DNA of 64,000 bases, taken from contig CAWHIL010000003.1 of NCBI GenBank assembly GCA_963829505.1, positions 1,612,001 to 1,676,000 of the forward strand, written 5' to 3'. The translations under genes were made by a program, and so were the position numbers. Below, in pieces: positions 1-8,658 of this stretch (its first letter is position 1; the number at the start of each line of letters is the position of its first letter). The notes under the pieces were generated by a model. That model did not search any database, was not told the origin of the DNA, and was given only the letters and a program-made list of their open reading frames with translations. Source of the stretch: Roseiarcus sp963829505. Lineage in GTDB: Bacteria > Pseudomonadota > Alphaproteobacteria > Rhizobiales > Beijerinckiaceae.

Positions 1-78
1 CGGGACGACAGGCTTTCGCCCCTCGCCTCAAGCGGCCCCAGAAGGTCTCCCGCGGAAAAGCGGCGGCCAACGACCGCG

Positions 79-119
79 CCAAACCCGATCCGGTTTTGAG
101 GTTTTTCAACGCCTTGCAC
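79..119 (+). repeat. Diverged intergenic direct repeat, copy 1
   Basis: This segment and 316-356 share CCAAA, then GTTTTGAG, TTTTTCA and TTGCA in the same order and spacing, with scattered mismatches. Neither copy is in a gene I can support. It resembles a dispersed intergenic repeat rather than coding sequence. Function unknown. Confidence 0.4.
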
Positions 120-315
120 CGGAATTTCCGGGCGAGTGGTAACTGCCAAGGTGGGGGGCTCCGTTCGACTTTCCGTATCGGTGGCTCGCATCCTGGAGGC
201 GCCCTATCGGCGTCGCGCCGCTTCCGATCCTCCAGCCCGCGATATCGGGCCGGATCGCGGACCGAAAGTTTCCGGCACGCTCCTGACTGACGGGCAAGGG
301 GAGTTCAGCTGCGTT

Positions 316-356
316 CCAAATTGGCTCCCGTTTTGAGCTTTTTCAGATGCTTGCAG
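316..356 (+). repeat. Diverged intergenic direct repeat, copy 2
   Basis: Second copy of the repeat at 79-119, with the same order and spacing of the conserved blocks CCAAA, GTTTTGAG, TTTTTCA and TTGCA. The flanks beyond the shared ~41 bp are unrelated. Confidence 0.4.
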
Positions 357-864
357 TGTCGTTTCGTTCCGAATCGAACGGCCCGCTCCGGCAGGAAAAG
401 CGTCCCCGCCGGCTTCTCACGCGCCAAATTATCAAACAGCACGTTTTCTATATATCAGCATTACTGGATCATGTCACGTGTTTTCCCGCAAAGCGATTTG
501 GTCAAACCCGCCGCTCGCGCGCGCGCCGGGGCGCGAGGCGCTTCCGAACGGTAGAGGCTAAAGCGTCATCGGGAGGGGCGCAGCGACAAAGGCGCCCGGA
601 TCTTCGCCCTCAGACGCCCGCGGACAGTCCACGTCGTCCTTGCGGTCACCCCGATGACGCCGCCGCCATCAAAAAGCGGACGTTCCGATCACGAAAGGGG
701 TCGCTCTGTCGGAATCGCCTGCCGTGTGGCCCCGCCCGCCAGGCCGCGGTTGCGCGCTCCGCTCGCTCGAGCGAGCCGGCCTTCGCCCGGCGCCCTCTGA
801 GCCGCTGCGCCGCTACGCTCCTTGCGATGATGTTTGCGCGACAACCCGCACGACAGAAATCAGG

Positions 865-1566
865 TCAGGCGGTGATCCGCTCTTCGCTCGGCGACGGCTC
901 ACGCAGCACGTAGCCGCGTCCCCAGACCGTCTCGATGTAGTTGCGCCCGTTGGAGGCCATCGCGAGCTTTTTGCGCAGCTTGCAGATGAAGACGTCGATA
1001 ATCTTGAGCTCCGGCTCGTCCATGCCGCCATAAAGGTGGTTCAGGAACATCTCTTTCGTCAGCGTCGTGCCCTTGCGCAGCGAGAGAAGCTCGAGCATCT
1101 GATATTCCTTGCCCGTCAGATGCACGCGCGCTCCGTCGACCTCGACGGTCTTCTGGTCGAGATTGACCACCAGGTCGCCGGTGACGATGATCGATTGCGC
1201 ATGGCCCTTCGAGCGCCTGACGATCGCGTGTATTCGCGCGACGAGTTCATCCTTGTGGAAAGGCTTGGTGAGATAGTCGTCCGCTCCGTGGCCGAGGCCC
1301 CTCACCTTGTCTTCGATTCCAGCCATGCCGGAAAGAATGAGGATCGGCGTCTTGATCTTGGTCACTCGGAGAGAACGCAGCACCTCGTAACCGGACATGT
1401 CCGGGAGGTTCAGATCCAGAAGTATGATGTCGTAGTCATAAAGCTTTCCGAGGTCGATGCCTTCCTCGCCGAGATCGGTCGTATAGACATTGAAGTTTTC
1501 GGACTTCAGCATAAGCTCGATGCTTTGCGCGGTGGCCGCGTCGTCCTCGATCAACAATACGCGCAT
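865..1566 (-). CDS. ctrA: Cell cycle response regulator CtrA
   Basis: A 233-residue OmpR-family response regulator, the usual CtrA length. It begins MRVLLIEDDAATAQSIELML. The receiver domain (about residues 1-120) shows the acidic pair DD at 8-9, the phospho-acceptor Asp in LLDLNLPDMSGYEVL and the conserved Lys in DDYLTKPF. The C-terminal winged helix contains the LTGKEYQMLELLS and IDVFICKLRKKL stretches typical of CtrA. CtrA directly controls cell division, replication, flagellar and pilus genes in alphaproteobacteria. An in-frame upstream Met adds 15 residues, but the family start is the Met before RVLLIEDD. It is divergent from the fliJ-type gene, and three GANTC sites lie in the shared intergenic region. 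Confidence 0.96.
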   Translation of the reverse strand: MRVLLIEDDAATAQSIELMLKSENFNVYTTDLGEEGIDLGKLYDYDIILLDLNLPDMSGYEVLRSLRVTKIKTPILILSGMAGIEDKVRGLGHGADDYLTKPFHKDELVARIHAIVRRSKGHAQSIIVTGDLVVNLDQKTVEVDGARVHLTGKEYQMLELLSLRKGTTLTKEMFLNHLYGGMDEPELKIIDVFICKLRKKLAMASNGRNYIETVWGRGYVLREPSPSEERITA

Positions 1567-1662
1567 GATTAGGCTCCCCGCCTCGCCTTTTGTCTCACCG
1601 CGGTTCCGCACATCGCTGCCACTGGACCCTTCAACCGCGTACCGGACTGCCGAGCCCGGACT

Positions 1663-1833
1663 GATTCGAATTGAGAGTGGCGGCCATTGGTTAACAAAAT
1701 GTGTTTCCTTATTGCAAGTCCACCCTGTCCCTTGCCCACGCCTTCCGTAAGGTTATGATATCTATGGATTTGTCATGGTGAAGATTTCTAAAGCGATACC
1801 TTAGGAATGGCCCGCAACGGATTCATCGGACTC
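1663..1833. promoter_or_regulatory. ctrA/fliJ divergent intergenic region with three GANTC sites
   Basis: GATTC at 1663-1667, GATTC at 1820-1824 and GACTC at 1829-1833 fall in the gap between ctrA and fliJ. GANTC is the CcrM methylation site. In Caulobacter such a site in a ctrA promoter links transcription to replication through CcrM and GcrA. A GTTAAC block at 1690-1695 contains a TTAA half-site like those bound by CtrA, but no second half-site stands at the canonical N7 spacing. The site positions are seen in the sequence; their regulatory role is inferred. Confidence 0.4.
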
Positions 1834-2082
1834 GCAGTTCGGGAGCATGTTGTCGCTCGCCTTCATCCTGGCGCCCGGATGAATGCGCCGGAGAATTGTC
1901 AACAGTTCCGGTAAACGAAACGCTAACCTGCCGACCGCCGCCTCTCAGGGAGCCGTTCGCGGCGAACACGAGTAACCAGACCGAAACTTTCCGGCGCCAA
2001 GGTCCGAAGCGGTCTCGCGGGCAATAGAACAACGATTCGCCCACTTTTCAGGGTTACTTTGCGCATTGGAGAGCGTTCGGAC

Positions 2083-2451
2083 ATGAAGTCGCGCGACACC
2101 CTGATCCGTCTGAAGCGTTTTCAGCTCGAGGAAAAGCGGCGCCGCGTCCGCCAGATCGAGATGATGGTCGCCGAATTCATGCGAATGTCGGGCGAACTCG
2201 AGCGCGAGATCGCCGTCGAGGAGAAGCGCGCCGGCATTACCGATCCTCGCCACTTCGCCTATCCGACCTACGCGCGCGCCGCGGCGGGCCGGCGTGACAA
2301 CCTCAAGAGCTCAATCGCCGAGTTGACCGCACAGCTGGATGAAGCCAAAGCCGCCGAACTCGACGCCGAGGCGGTGCTCGTCAAGGTCGAGGCCCTCGAG
2401 AACCGCGACAAGGCGGCCGAGCGGAACGTCGACACCGCCGCTCGCGCCTGA
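2083..2451 (+). CDS. fliJ: FliJ-type flagellar export protein
   Basis: A 122-residue highly charged protein starting MKSRDTLIRLKRFQLEEK and predicted to be almost entirely alpha-helical coiled coil. The sequence matches the short FliJ-like protein encoded divergently from ctrA in many Hyphomicrobiales. FliJ acts in the cytoplasm with the flagellar type III export ATPase complex. The Met at 2083 is preferred over the in-frame Met at 2059 because GGAGAG at 2068-2073 is correctly spaced and the family begins MKSR. No other flagellar gene is visible in the window. Confidence 0.75.
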   Translation: MKSRDTLIRLKRFQLEEKRRRVRQIEMMVAEFMRMSGELEREIAVEEKRAGITDPRHFAYPTYARAAAGRRDNLKSSIAELTAQLDEAKAAELDAEAVLVKVEALENRDKAAERNVDTAARA

Positions 2452-2628
2452 AACGACCGTTTGTCCGCGGCGCGTTCGGCGGGAAACGAGACGTTCGCAC
2501 GCATTGCGGCCCGCCCTTCGATGTTCTATGGCATTGCCGCGCCCGCGGCCGGATTTAAGCGCGCGTGAGAACGAGCCGGTCCAGCGGGGCGGAGCCGCCA
2601 ATATCGAGAGGGTCGTGGGGAAGCCTTC

Positions 2629-3756
2629 ATGCTGATAGGAGTGCCCGCAGAAACGGATTCCGCCGAAACGCGCGTCGCCGCGACGCCGGAAACCGTGAAG
2701 AAATTCATCGGCCTCGGAGCGGACGTCGCCGTCCAGCACGGCGCGGGCCTGAAGTCGGGCGTCCCGGACGCGGACTATAGCTCCGCCGGAGCGCGGCTCG
2801 CATCGGCCGAGGAAGCCCTCGGCGCCGACATTGTCCTCAAGGTGCGCCGGCCTGACGGGCGCGAGACCGCCGCGCTCAAGCGTGGCGCGCTCGTGGTCGC
2901 GGCCCTCGACCCGTACGGCCACGAGGATGCGGTCAACGCGCTCGGCCAGGCGGGCGTTTCGGCTTTTGCGATGGAATTGATGCCGCGGATCACCCGCGCC
3001 CAGGTCATGGACGTGCTGTCGAGCCAGGCAAACCTCGCAGGCTATCGGGCTGTGATTGACGCCGCTGCCGAGTATGGCCGCGCATTTCCGATGATGATGA
3101 CGCCCGCCGGCACCGTGCCCGCGGCGCGGCTCTTTGTCATGGGCGTGGGCGTCGCGGGCCTGCAGGCGATTGCAACCGCCAGGCGCCTCGGCGCGATCGT
3201 CACCGCGACCGATGTCCGCCCGGCGACGAAGGAGCAGGTCGAGTCGCTGGGCGCGAAGTTCGTCGCCGTCGAGGACGAGGAATTCAAGCAGGCCGAGACG
3301 GCCGGCGGCTACGCCAAGGAGATGTCGGACGCCTACAAGGCGAAGCAGGCGGCTCTGGTCGCCGCGCACATCGCCAAGCAGGACATCGTCGTGACGACGG
3401 CGCTGATCCCCGGGCGGCCGGCGCCGCGCCTCGTCACCGCCGACATGATCCGGTCGATGCGGCCGGGCTCGATCATCGTCGATCTTGCCGTCGAGCGCGG
3501 CGGCAACGTCGAACTCGCAAAGGCCGGCGAGGTCGTGACCACCGAGAACGGCGCCAGGATCGTCGGCTATTCCAACGTCTCCCGGCTCGGCGCCACCGCC
3601 TCCTCGCTCTATGCGCGCAACCTCTACGCCTTCGTCGAGACGCTGATCGACAAGTCGAACAAGGCGCTCGCGATCAATTGGGACGACGAACTCGTCAAGG
3701 CGACGAACCTCACCCGCGACGGCGCGGTCGTTCATCCCAACTTCCAGCCCAAATAG
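2629..3756 (+). CDS. pntAA: NAD(P) transhydrogenase alpha subunit, part 1
   Basis: A 375-residue protein covering the soluble NAD(H)-binding domain I of proton-translocating transhydrogenase. It starts MLIGVPAETDSAETRVAATP, the alanine dehydrogenase/PNT N-terminal signature, and carries a Rossmann segment near residues 165-190 (VMGVGVAGLQAIATARRLGA). The separate short length matches the split-alpha arrangement of alphaproteobacteria. It is the first gene of pntAA-pntAB-pntB, which couples hydride transfer between NADH and NADP+ to proton flow at the inner membrane. Confidence 0.96.
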   Translation: MLIGVPAETDSAETRVAATPETVKKFIGLGADVAVQHGAGLKSGVPDADYSSAGARLASAEEALGADIVLKVRRPDGRETAALKRGALVVAALDPYGHEDAVNALGQAGVSAFAMELMPRITRAQVMDVLSSQANLAGYRAVIDAAAEYGRAFPMMMTPAGTVPAARLFVMGVGVAGLQAIATARRLGAIVTATDVRPATKEQVESLGAKFVAVEDEEFKQAETAGGYAKEMSDAYKAKQAALVAAHIAKQDIVVTTALIPGRPAPRLVTADMIRSMRPGSIIVDLAVERGGNVELAKAGEVVTTENGARIVGYSNVSRLGATASSLYARNLYAFVETLIDKSNKALAINWDDELVKATNLTRDGAVVHPNFQPK

Positions 3757-3795
3757 GCCCCGACCCGCGGCCGGACCTGAATACCGGAGAGCCGG

Positions 3796-4218
3796 ATGGA
3801 TAATCTCGACGCTGCAATCGCCAAACTCAGGGCCGCGACCGACGCCGCGCAGCAGGCGGCGCAGTCCGCCCATTCCTACGCCGACCAGATCGCCGCCGCC
3901 GGCCACGCCGCATCCGGGGGGGCGATCGACCCCTTCGTGTTCCGGCTGGCGATCTTCGCGCTTGCGGTCTTCGTCGGCTATTACGTCGTCTGGTCGGTGA
4001 CGCCCGCCCTGCACACGCCGCTCATGTCGGTGACCAACGCGATCTCGTCGGTCATCGTGGTCGGCGCGCTTCTCTCGGTCGGGGTCGCAGGCGTCGACAG
4101 CGGCTCGGGCTTCGCAAAGTTCGTCGGTTTCTTCGCCCTCATCCTGGCGTCGGTCAATATCTTCGGCGGCTTCCTCGTCACCGAGCGCATGCTCGCGATG
4201 TACAAGAAGAAGGGCTGA
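3796..4218 (+). CDS. pntAB: NAD(P) transhydrogenase alpha subunit, part 2
   Basis: A 140-residue protein with a polar Ala/Gln-rich N-terminus (1-40), then about four hydrophobic segments with the conserved PALHTPLMSVTNAISSV stretch. This is the membrane domain encoded separately from pntAA in split transhydrogenases. GGAGAG stands just upstream of the start, and pntB follows after 6 bases, consistent with one operon. Confidence 0.95.
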   Translation: MDNLDAAIAKLRAATDAAQQAAQSAHSYADQIAAAGHAASGGAIDPFVFRLAIFALAVFVGYYVVWSVTPALHTPLMSVTNAISSVIVVGALLSVGVAGVDSGSGFAKFVGFFALILASVNIFGGFLVTERMLAMYKKKG

Positions 4219-4224
4219 GCGGTT

Positions 4225-5628
4225 ATGAACGCCAACCTAGCCGCCCTCCTCTATCTCGTCGCCGGGATCCTGTTCATTCTGGCCTTGCGCGGCCTCTCGT
4301 CGCCCGCTTCGTCGCGGCAGGGCAATCGCTTCGGCATGATCGGCATGGGCGTGGCCGTCCTGACCACGCTGGCCTTGAAACCGCCGGCCGGCCTCCTCTC
4401 GTGGCTGCTCGTCATCCTCGGCTTCGCCATCGGCGGGAGCATTGGCGCCTGGCGCGCCCGCACCGTGCAGATGACCGCGATGCCGCAGCTCGTGGCGATG
4501 TTCCATTCGCTGGTCGGTCTCGCCGCGGTGCTCGTCGCGGCCGGCGCGCTCTACGCGCCGGAAGCCTTCGGCATCGCGGAGGGCGCGGGCATCCATCCCG
4601 ACTCGATCATCGAGATGTCGCTCGGCCTCGCCATCGGCGCGATCACTTTCACCGGCTCGATCATCGCCTTCCTCAAGCTCGACGGGCGCATGTCGGGCGC
4701 GCCGATCCTGCTGCCGCAGCGCCATGTCCTCAACATCGCTCTCGGCGTCCTGCTCGTCGTCTTCATCGCGCTCTTCTACATGAGCCAGGCGGCGGCGTGG
4801 TTCTGGCTGATCGCGCTCGTCTCGCTCGCGCTCGGCGTGCTGCTGATCGTGCCGATCGGCGGGGCGGACATGCCGGTCGTCATCTCGATGCTGAATTCCT
4901 ATTCCGGCTGGGCGGCGGCGGGCATCGGCTTCACGCTGGGCAACCTCGCGCTGATCATCACCGGCGCGCTGGTCGGCTCCTCGGGCGCGATCCTCAGCTA
5001 CATCATGTGCAAGGGCATGAACCGCTCGTTCTTCTCCGTCATCCTCGGCGGATTCGGCGGGGAGACGGCGGCGGCGGGCGGCGGCGCCAAGGAGACCCGG
5101 CCGGTCAAGCAGGGGTCGGCCGAGGACGCGGCCTTCGTGATGAAGAACGCCTCGAAGGTCATCATTGTGCCAGGCTACGGCATGGCGGTGGCGCAGGCGC
5201 AGCATGCGCTCCGCGAGATGGGCGACCTCCTCAAGAAGGAGGGGGTCGAGGTCAAATATGCGATCCATCCGGTCGCCGGCCGCATGCCAGGCCACATGAA
5301 CGTGCTGCTCGCGGAAGCCAACGTCCCCTATGACGAGGTGTTCGAGCTCGAGGACATCAACAACGAGTTCGCGCAAGCCGACGTCGCCTATGTGATCGGC
5401 GCGAACGACGTGACGAACCCGGCCGCCAAGACCGATCCCAAGTCGCCGATCGCCGGCATGCCGATCCTCGACGTCGAGCGGGCCAAGACCGTGCTCTTCG
5501 TCAAGCGCGGCATGGGCTCCGGGTATGCCGGCGTCGAGAACGAGCTCTTCTTCCGCGACAACACGCTGATGCTGTTCGGCGATGCGAAGAAGATGACGGA
5601 TTCGATCGTCAAGGCGCTCGGGCACTGA
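4225..5628 (+). CDS. pntB: NAD(P) transhydrogenase beta subunit
   Basis: A 467-residue protein of normal PntB length. The first ~270 residues are hydrophobic and span the membrane many times. The C-terminal part is the NADP(H)-binding domain III, with VIIVPGYGMAVAQAQHALRE (GxGxxxA) and YVIGANDVTNPAA. It completes the transhydrogenase with PntAA and PntAB. The spacing of 6 bases to pntAB and 4 bases to the next gene suggests that the LytM-like gene is co-transcribed. Confidence 0.96.
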   Translation: MNANLAALLYLVAGILFILALRGLSSPASSRQGNRFGMIGMGVAVLTTLALKPPAGLLSWLLVILGFAIGGSIGAWRARTVQMTAMPQLVAMFHSLVGLAAVLVAAGALYAPEAFGIAEGAGIHPDSIIEMSLGLAIGAITFTGSIIAFLKLDGRMSGAPILLPQRHVLNIALGVLLVVFIALFYMSQAAAWFWLIALVSLALGVLLIVPIGGADMPVVISMLNSYSGWAAAGIGFTLGNLALIITGALVGSSGAILSYIMCKGMNRSFFSVILGGFGGETAAAGGGAKETRPVKQGSAEDAAFVMKNASKVIIVPGYGMAVAQAQHALREMGDLLKKEGVEVKYAIHPVAGRMPGHMNVLLAEANVPYDEVFELEDINNEFAQADVAYVIGANDVTNPAAKTDPKSPIAGMPILDVERAKTVLFVKRGMGSGYAGVENELFFRDNTLMLFGDAKKMTDSIVKALGH

Positions 5629-5632
5629 GCCT

Positions 5633-6106
5633 ATGGCGTCGTCGCGCCCGCTGCGCGGCCTCGCCGTGCTCGCCCTGACCATTGTCTGCGCGGCGGCGGC
5701 GCTGGCAGAGGATGCGAAGCCGGCGGCGCCGGCGGATCGGATCCGGTTCCGCTGGCCGGTGCGCGGGCCGATTGTCGAGCCCTTCAAGCCCGAGACGAAC
5801 GAGGGCGTCGACATCGGGGCGCGCCTCGGCGAAGCGGTTCTCGCCGCGGCCGAGGGGACCTGCATCGCGGCCAACGAGGACATGAAGACCTACGGCAAGC
5901 TTGTCGTGCTTCGCCACGCCAGCGGCTACGTCACGGTCTACGCGGATCTCAGCGAGATCGACGTCAAGGAGGGTGACAAGGTCCGGCGCGGCCAGATCAT
6001 CGCGAAGTCCGGCCAAAGCGGCGGCGCAGCCTCGCCGAGGCTCCACTTCGAACTGCGCCATGACGGCGCCGCGGTCGACCCCGTCCCCGTCATGGTCCCG
6101 AACTAG
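5633..6106 (+). CDS. Secreted LytM (M23) domain protein, probably non-catalytic
   Basis: A 157-residue protein with a signal peptide (1-25, cleavage after ALA) and one LytM domain. Active M23 peptidases use HxxxD and HxH zinc ligands. Here the first His position is Asn56 (TNEGVDIGA), the second helper His of the YAHL motif is Asp105 (YADLSEI), and HLHFE is RLHFE (136-140). Only Asp60 and His138 remain. This resembles NlpD/EnvC-like proteins that bind and activate amidases instead of cutting peptidoglycan. It lies 4 bases after pntB and is probably in the same transcript. Loss of hydrolase activity is inferred from the residues. Confidence 0.75.
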   Translation: MASSRPLRGLAVLALTIVCAAAALAEDAKPAAPADRIRFRWPVRGPIVEPFKPETNEGVDIGARLGEAVLAAAEGTCIAANEDMKTYGKLVVLRHASGYVTVYADLSEIDVKEGDKVRRGQIIAKSGQSGGAASPRLHFELRHDGAAVDPVPVMVPN

Positions 6107-6116
6107 CCGGGCGCCG

Positions 6117-6833
6117 TCACCTCAACGCGACCGCGCGCAGGATCGCGAGGGGGGCGCGCTTGGCGTCGTAGAGAACGAGGGTCGAGCCGGCGATGGCGTA
6201 GAAGCGCGTGTCGGCGATGACGCCGGCGAGCGCCTGCTCGCGCTGATCGAGCGGCGACGGGCAGGCCATCATGGTGCTGGCGAAGCGGCCGAAGGTCAGC
6301 GTCGCGCCTCTGGTCTCGAAGCCCCCCGCCATCCGGTTGCAGCCGACCGTGGCGGAGGCGCTTCTTTGCGGTGCGGCATGCAGGATGAGGCTCGCCTCGC
6401 GCTTGCCCTCGACCGGCGTCAGCGTCTCCCCCTTGAGGATGGCGATCTTCCAATTCGTGTTCGCGAGCGGCCAATCCACCCGGTTGCGCTCGCAGGTCTC
6501 GCCCGGCCAGGCGCCGACGAAGCGGCTGACGATGAGGGTCGGGCGCGCCGGTCCCTCCATGCCCTTGCGCGTCTCGATGCGCCCCTCGACGGTCACATAG
6601 AGCGGCGCCTCGGGCGCCGACCGCTGGCCGAGATAGGCCTCTTCGAGCGGACGATAGCCGCCCTCCATGGCGACGGGGATTTCCTTGCCGGTGCGGCAAT
6701 CGGCGAAGGTCGCGGAATCGGCGAAGTAGCGGAACGCGCCGCCGATGAGGGCGTCGGACGCGGCGTGCGCGGCGCGGCCGGGAGAGACCGCGGCGAGAAA
6801 CGAGGCGGCGAGGACGACTGGAGTTTTCAGCAT
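6117..6833 (-). CDS. Secreted NlpE-like/META domain protein
   Basis: A 238-residue protein starting MLKTPVVLAASFLAA with a signal peptide. The C-terminal ~110 residues match the META/HslJ fold (TNWKIAILKGETL, VGCNRMAGGFE, FASTMMACPSPLDQREQALAG, ending with FYAIAGSTLVLYD). The segment before it (FADCRTGKEIPVAMEGGY) resembles the NlpE-like region found next to META domains in envelope proteins. The role is unknown; META proteins are linked to envelope stress and heat-shock phenotypes. It is convergent with the LytM gene (10-bp gap) and divergent from the lytic transglycosylase gene. Confidence 0.7.
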   Translation of the reverse strand: MLKTPVVLAASFLAAVSPGRAAHAASDALIGGAFRYFADSATFADCRTGKEIPVAMEGGYRPLEEAYLGQRSAPEAPLYVTVEGRIETRKGMEGPARPTLIVSRFVGAWPGETCERNRVDWPLANTNWKIAILKGETLTPVEGKREASLILHAAPQRSASATVGCNRMAGGFETRGATLTFGRFASTMMACPSPLDQREQALAGVIADTRFYAIAGSTLVLYDAKRAPLAILRAVALR

Positions 6834-7020
6834 CCGTCGATTATGCGCTGCGCCGCCGGCGAAAGACAGCGCGTCGGGCCCATCCATGTGGACAGCGAAG
6901 GCGCGAATGCGCCGCCTGAAGCGCTTGCCGGACGTCGCGGCTTTGATAGGGTCGCCGCGCACGGGGCTCGGGCGGGCGCCGCCCGGCGTGTCGCCAGGCG
7001 GCTTTTGAGGGGCAAAAGGC

Positions 7021-7851
7021 ATGACGGGACGGGTCGGACGAATGCTGGCCGCAGCGGCGGTCGCGGCGGCCGCCCTCGCCGCGATCCCGGCGAGCGCGCA
7101 GGATTGCAGCCCCGGCGGCGCGGCCGGCTTCGAGCCGTGGCTCGCCTCGTTCAAGCAGGTTGCGCTGCGCGACGGGATCTCGGCGGCCGCGTTCGAATCC
7201 GCCCTCGGCGGCATGACCTACAACGCATCGGTCGGCGCGCACGACCGCGGCGTCGTCCTGCTCGGCAGCAATTTCGAGCGCTTCGCGGCCGCGCACGTCA
7301 CGCCCGGCATGGTGTCGCGCGGGCGCTCCGAGCTTGCGCGCTACGCAGGCACGCTTGCTGCGATCGAGCAGCGCTTCGGCGTGCCGGGCGCGGTGCTCGT
7401 CGCCATCTGGGGTCTCGAGACGAGCTTTGGCGGCGACAGCGGCTCGTATCCGACCTTCTCGGCGCTCGCGACGCTGGCTTACGACTGCCGCAGAGCCGAC
7501 CGCTTTCGCGCCGAACTGATCGACGCGCTGACGCTCGTCGAGCGCGGCGTCTGGCCCAATCCGAAGGCGCTGCACGGCGCCTGGGCCGGCGAGATCGGCC
7601 AGACCCAGCTCATGCCGTCGGCGATCATGATCTACGCCACCACGCCCGACGGCGCGGGAACGCCGGACCTGATCCACAATTCGGGCGACGCGCTCGCCTC
7701 GACCGCCGCGTTTCTCGCCGGCCACGGCTGGCAGAAGGGCGCGGGCTGGAACGAGGGCGAGGCCAATTTCGACGCGATCCTGCATTGGAACGCCTCGCCC
7801 GTCTACGCCAAGACCATCGCCCTCTTCGCCGACAAGCTCGCGGGGCGGTAG
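7021..7851 (+). CDS. Lytic murein transglycosylase (MltB family, SLT_2)
   Basis: A 276-residue protein with a signal peptide ending near residue 26 (ASAQD). The catalytic Glu is E133 in IWGLETSFGG. IGQTQLMPS and a NSGDALASTAAFLAGHGW stretch are typical of the SLT_2/MltB family. It cleaves the MurNAc-GlcNAc bond of peptidoglycan in the periplasm with formation of 1,6-anhydroMurNAc. There is no C-terminal peptidoglycan-binding domain, unlike many longer homologues. A downstream Met at residue 8 is an alternative start. Confidence 0.9.
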   Translation: MTGRVGRMLAAAAVAAAALAAIPASAQDCSPGGAAGFEPWLASFKQVALRDGISAAAFESALGGMTYNASVGAHDRGVVLLGSNFERFAAAHVTPGMVSRGRSELARYAGTLAAIEQRFGVPGAVLVAIWGLETSFGGDSGSYPTFSALATLAYDCRRADRFRAELIDALTLVERGVWPNPKALHGAWAGEIGQTQLMPSAIMIYATTPDGAGTPDLIHNSGDALASTAAFLAGHGWQKGAGWNEGEANFDAILHWNASPVYAKTIALFADKLAGR

Positions 7852-7867
7852 GGCCTGCATCTCGGCC

Positions 7868-7947
7868 GTCATTGCGAGGAGCGAAGCGACGAAGCAATCC
7901 AGAGCGCGCCGCCGGTCATCGATTGCTTCGCTGTCGCTCGCAATGAC
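7868..7947. repeat. REP-like intergenic palindrome
   Basis: Arms GTCATTGCGAG (7868-7878) and CTCGCAATGAC (7937-7947) are perfect inverse complements, with inner imperfect pairing around GAAGCAATC and GATTGCTTC. It sits between the convergent ends of the transglycosylase and glyoxalase-fold genes. Palindromes of this GTCATTGCGAGC/GAAGCAATCC type are frequent between genes in Hyphomicrobiales genomes. It may act as a bidirectional terminator, but its main character is that of a dispersed repeat. Confidence 0.65.
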
Positions 7948-7967
7948 GACCGAAAAGCCAAAGGTCG

Positions 7968-8459
7968 CTAGACCGCCGCCTGCGCCTTGCGCGCCTGCCA
8001 TTCCTTGAGGGACTGCTTCGCCTTCGCGTCGCCTGTGCTCATCGCCGCGTCGTGGGCCGGCGTCTTCGCCGTCAGTTCGAGGACATAGCCGTTCGGATCG
8101 CGAAAATAGATCGAGTTGATGATGCGATGGTCCGCGATGCCGCGCGTCTCGACGCCCTCGGCCTTGCCCTTGGCGAGCATCCGCTCGAGATCGGCCTGGC
8201 TCACTTCGAGGGCGATGTGCAGGTCGTAGTCGTGCTGCCGCTTGAAGTCGAAGTCCATGTCGGGCGCCTCGAAGAAGGCGAGGCAGGAGCCGTCGTCCAT
8301 GCGGTAGAAGGTGTGCAGGACGTTCGTCGTGCGGCCGGTCTTCGTCTCGCTGATGTCGAGCGCGGCGGCGAGCGGCAGGCCGAGGAAGTCCTCGTAGAAC
8401 GTCCGCGTCTCCTCGGAATCGCGGCAGCGATAGGCGGCGTGGTGCAGTCCCTTGATCAT
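7968..8459 (-). CDS. VOC family (glyoxalase/dioxygenase fold) protein
   Basis: A 163-residue protein starting MIKGLHHAAYRCRDSEETRTF, with the paired beta-alpha-beta-beta-beta pattern of the vicinal oxygen chelate superfamily. Likely metal ligands are a His in GLHHAAY, a His in YDLHIALEV and the Glu in GYVLELTAKT. FYEDFLGLPL and FRDPNGYVLEL are typical of glyoxalase/bleomycin-resistance-type proteins. The substrate cannot be told. The start was placed at the Met before IKGLHH; the upstream in-frame Met adds 11 residues without homology. Confidence 0.8.
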   Translation of the reverse strand: MIKGLHHAAYRCRDSEETRTFYEDFLGLPLAAALDISETKTGRTTNVLHTFYRMDDGSCLAFFEAPDMDFDFKRQHDYDLHIALEVSQADLERMLAKGKAEGVETRGIADHRIINSIYFRDPNGYVLELTAKTPAHDAAMSTGDAKAKQSLKEWQARKAQAAV

Positions 8460-8658
8460 GGGCGGCGTCCTCCGGAGTTCGGGCGTTCCCAAAGACGCCT
8501 CTCAAGGGAAACATAGACGCAACGCCGCGGAAGACAATCCGGGCCGGATACGGGGCGAGCGGCGCCGTTCGCCGGCGTTGACTTTCCGCCTTTCGTGAAC
8601 CTATCGGAAGGCTTGCGCGCGAGCCGGATCACGGACCTCGAGAGGGAGCCATGGGGCT

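Larger units (their letters stand above)
1..864. other. Left-edge region without a supportable gene
   Basis: The longest open frames here give Arg/Ser-rich translations with no recognisable domain, no convincing ribosome binding site and the look of shadow frames in GC-rich DNA. The first ~90 bases could be the tail of a gene that starts outside the window, but no frame is recognisable. Two copies of a diverged ~41-bp repeat lie inside (79-119 and 316-356). The stretch at about 430-470 is AT-richer than the rest and may hold a promoter, though no clear -35/-10 pair can be called. Confidence 0.5.

Noticed and set aside
347..913. Plus-strand frame of 188 codons before ctrA
   Set aside because: Arg/Ser/Pro-rich, no start signal, and it runs into the ctrA gene on the other strand.
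2311..4014. 567-codon minus-strand frame opposite fliJ/pntAA/pntAB
   Set aside because: It is a mirror frame of well-supported transhydrogenase genes, with Arg/Asp/Gly-rich translation and no domain.
4237..5883. 548-codon minus-strand frame opposite pntB
   Set aside because: Shadow of pntB in GC-rich DNA; composition dominated by Arg, Asp, Glu and His with no homology pattern.
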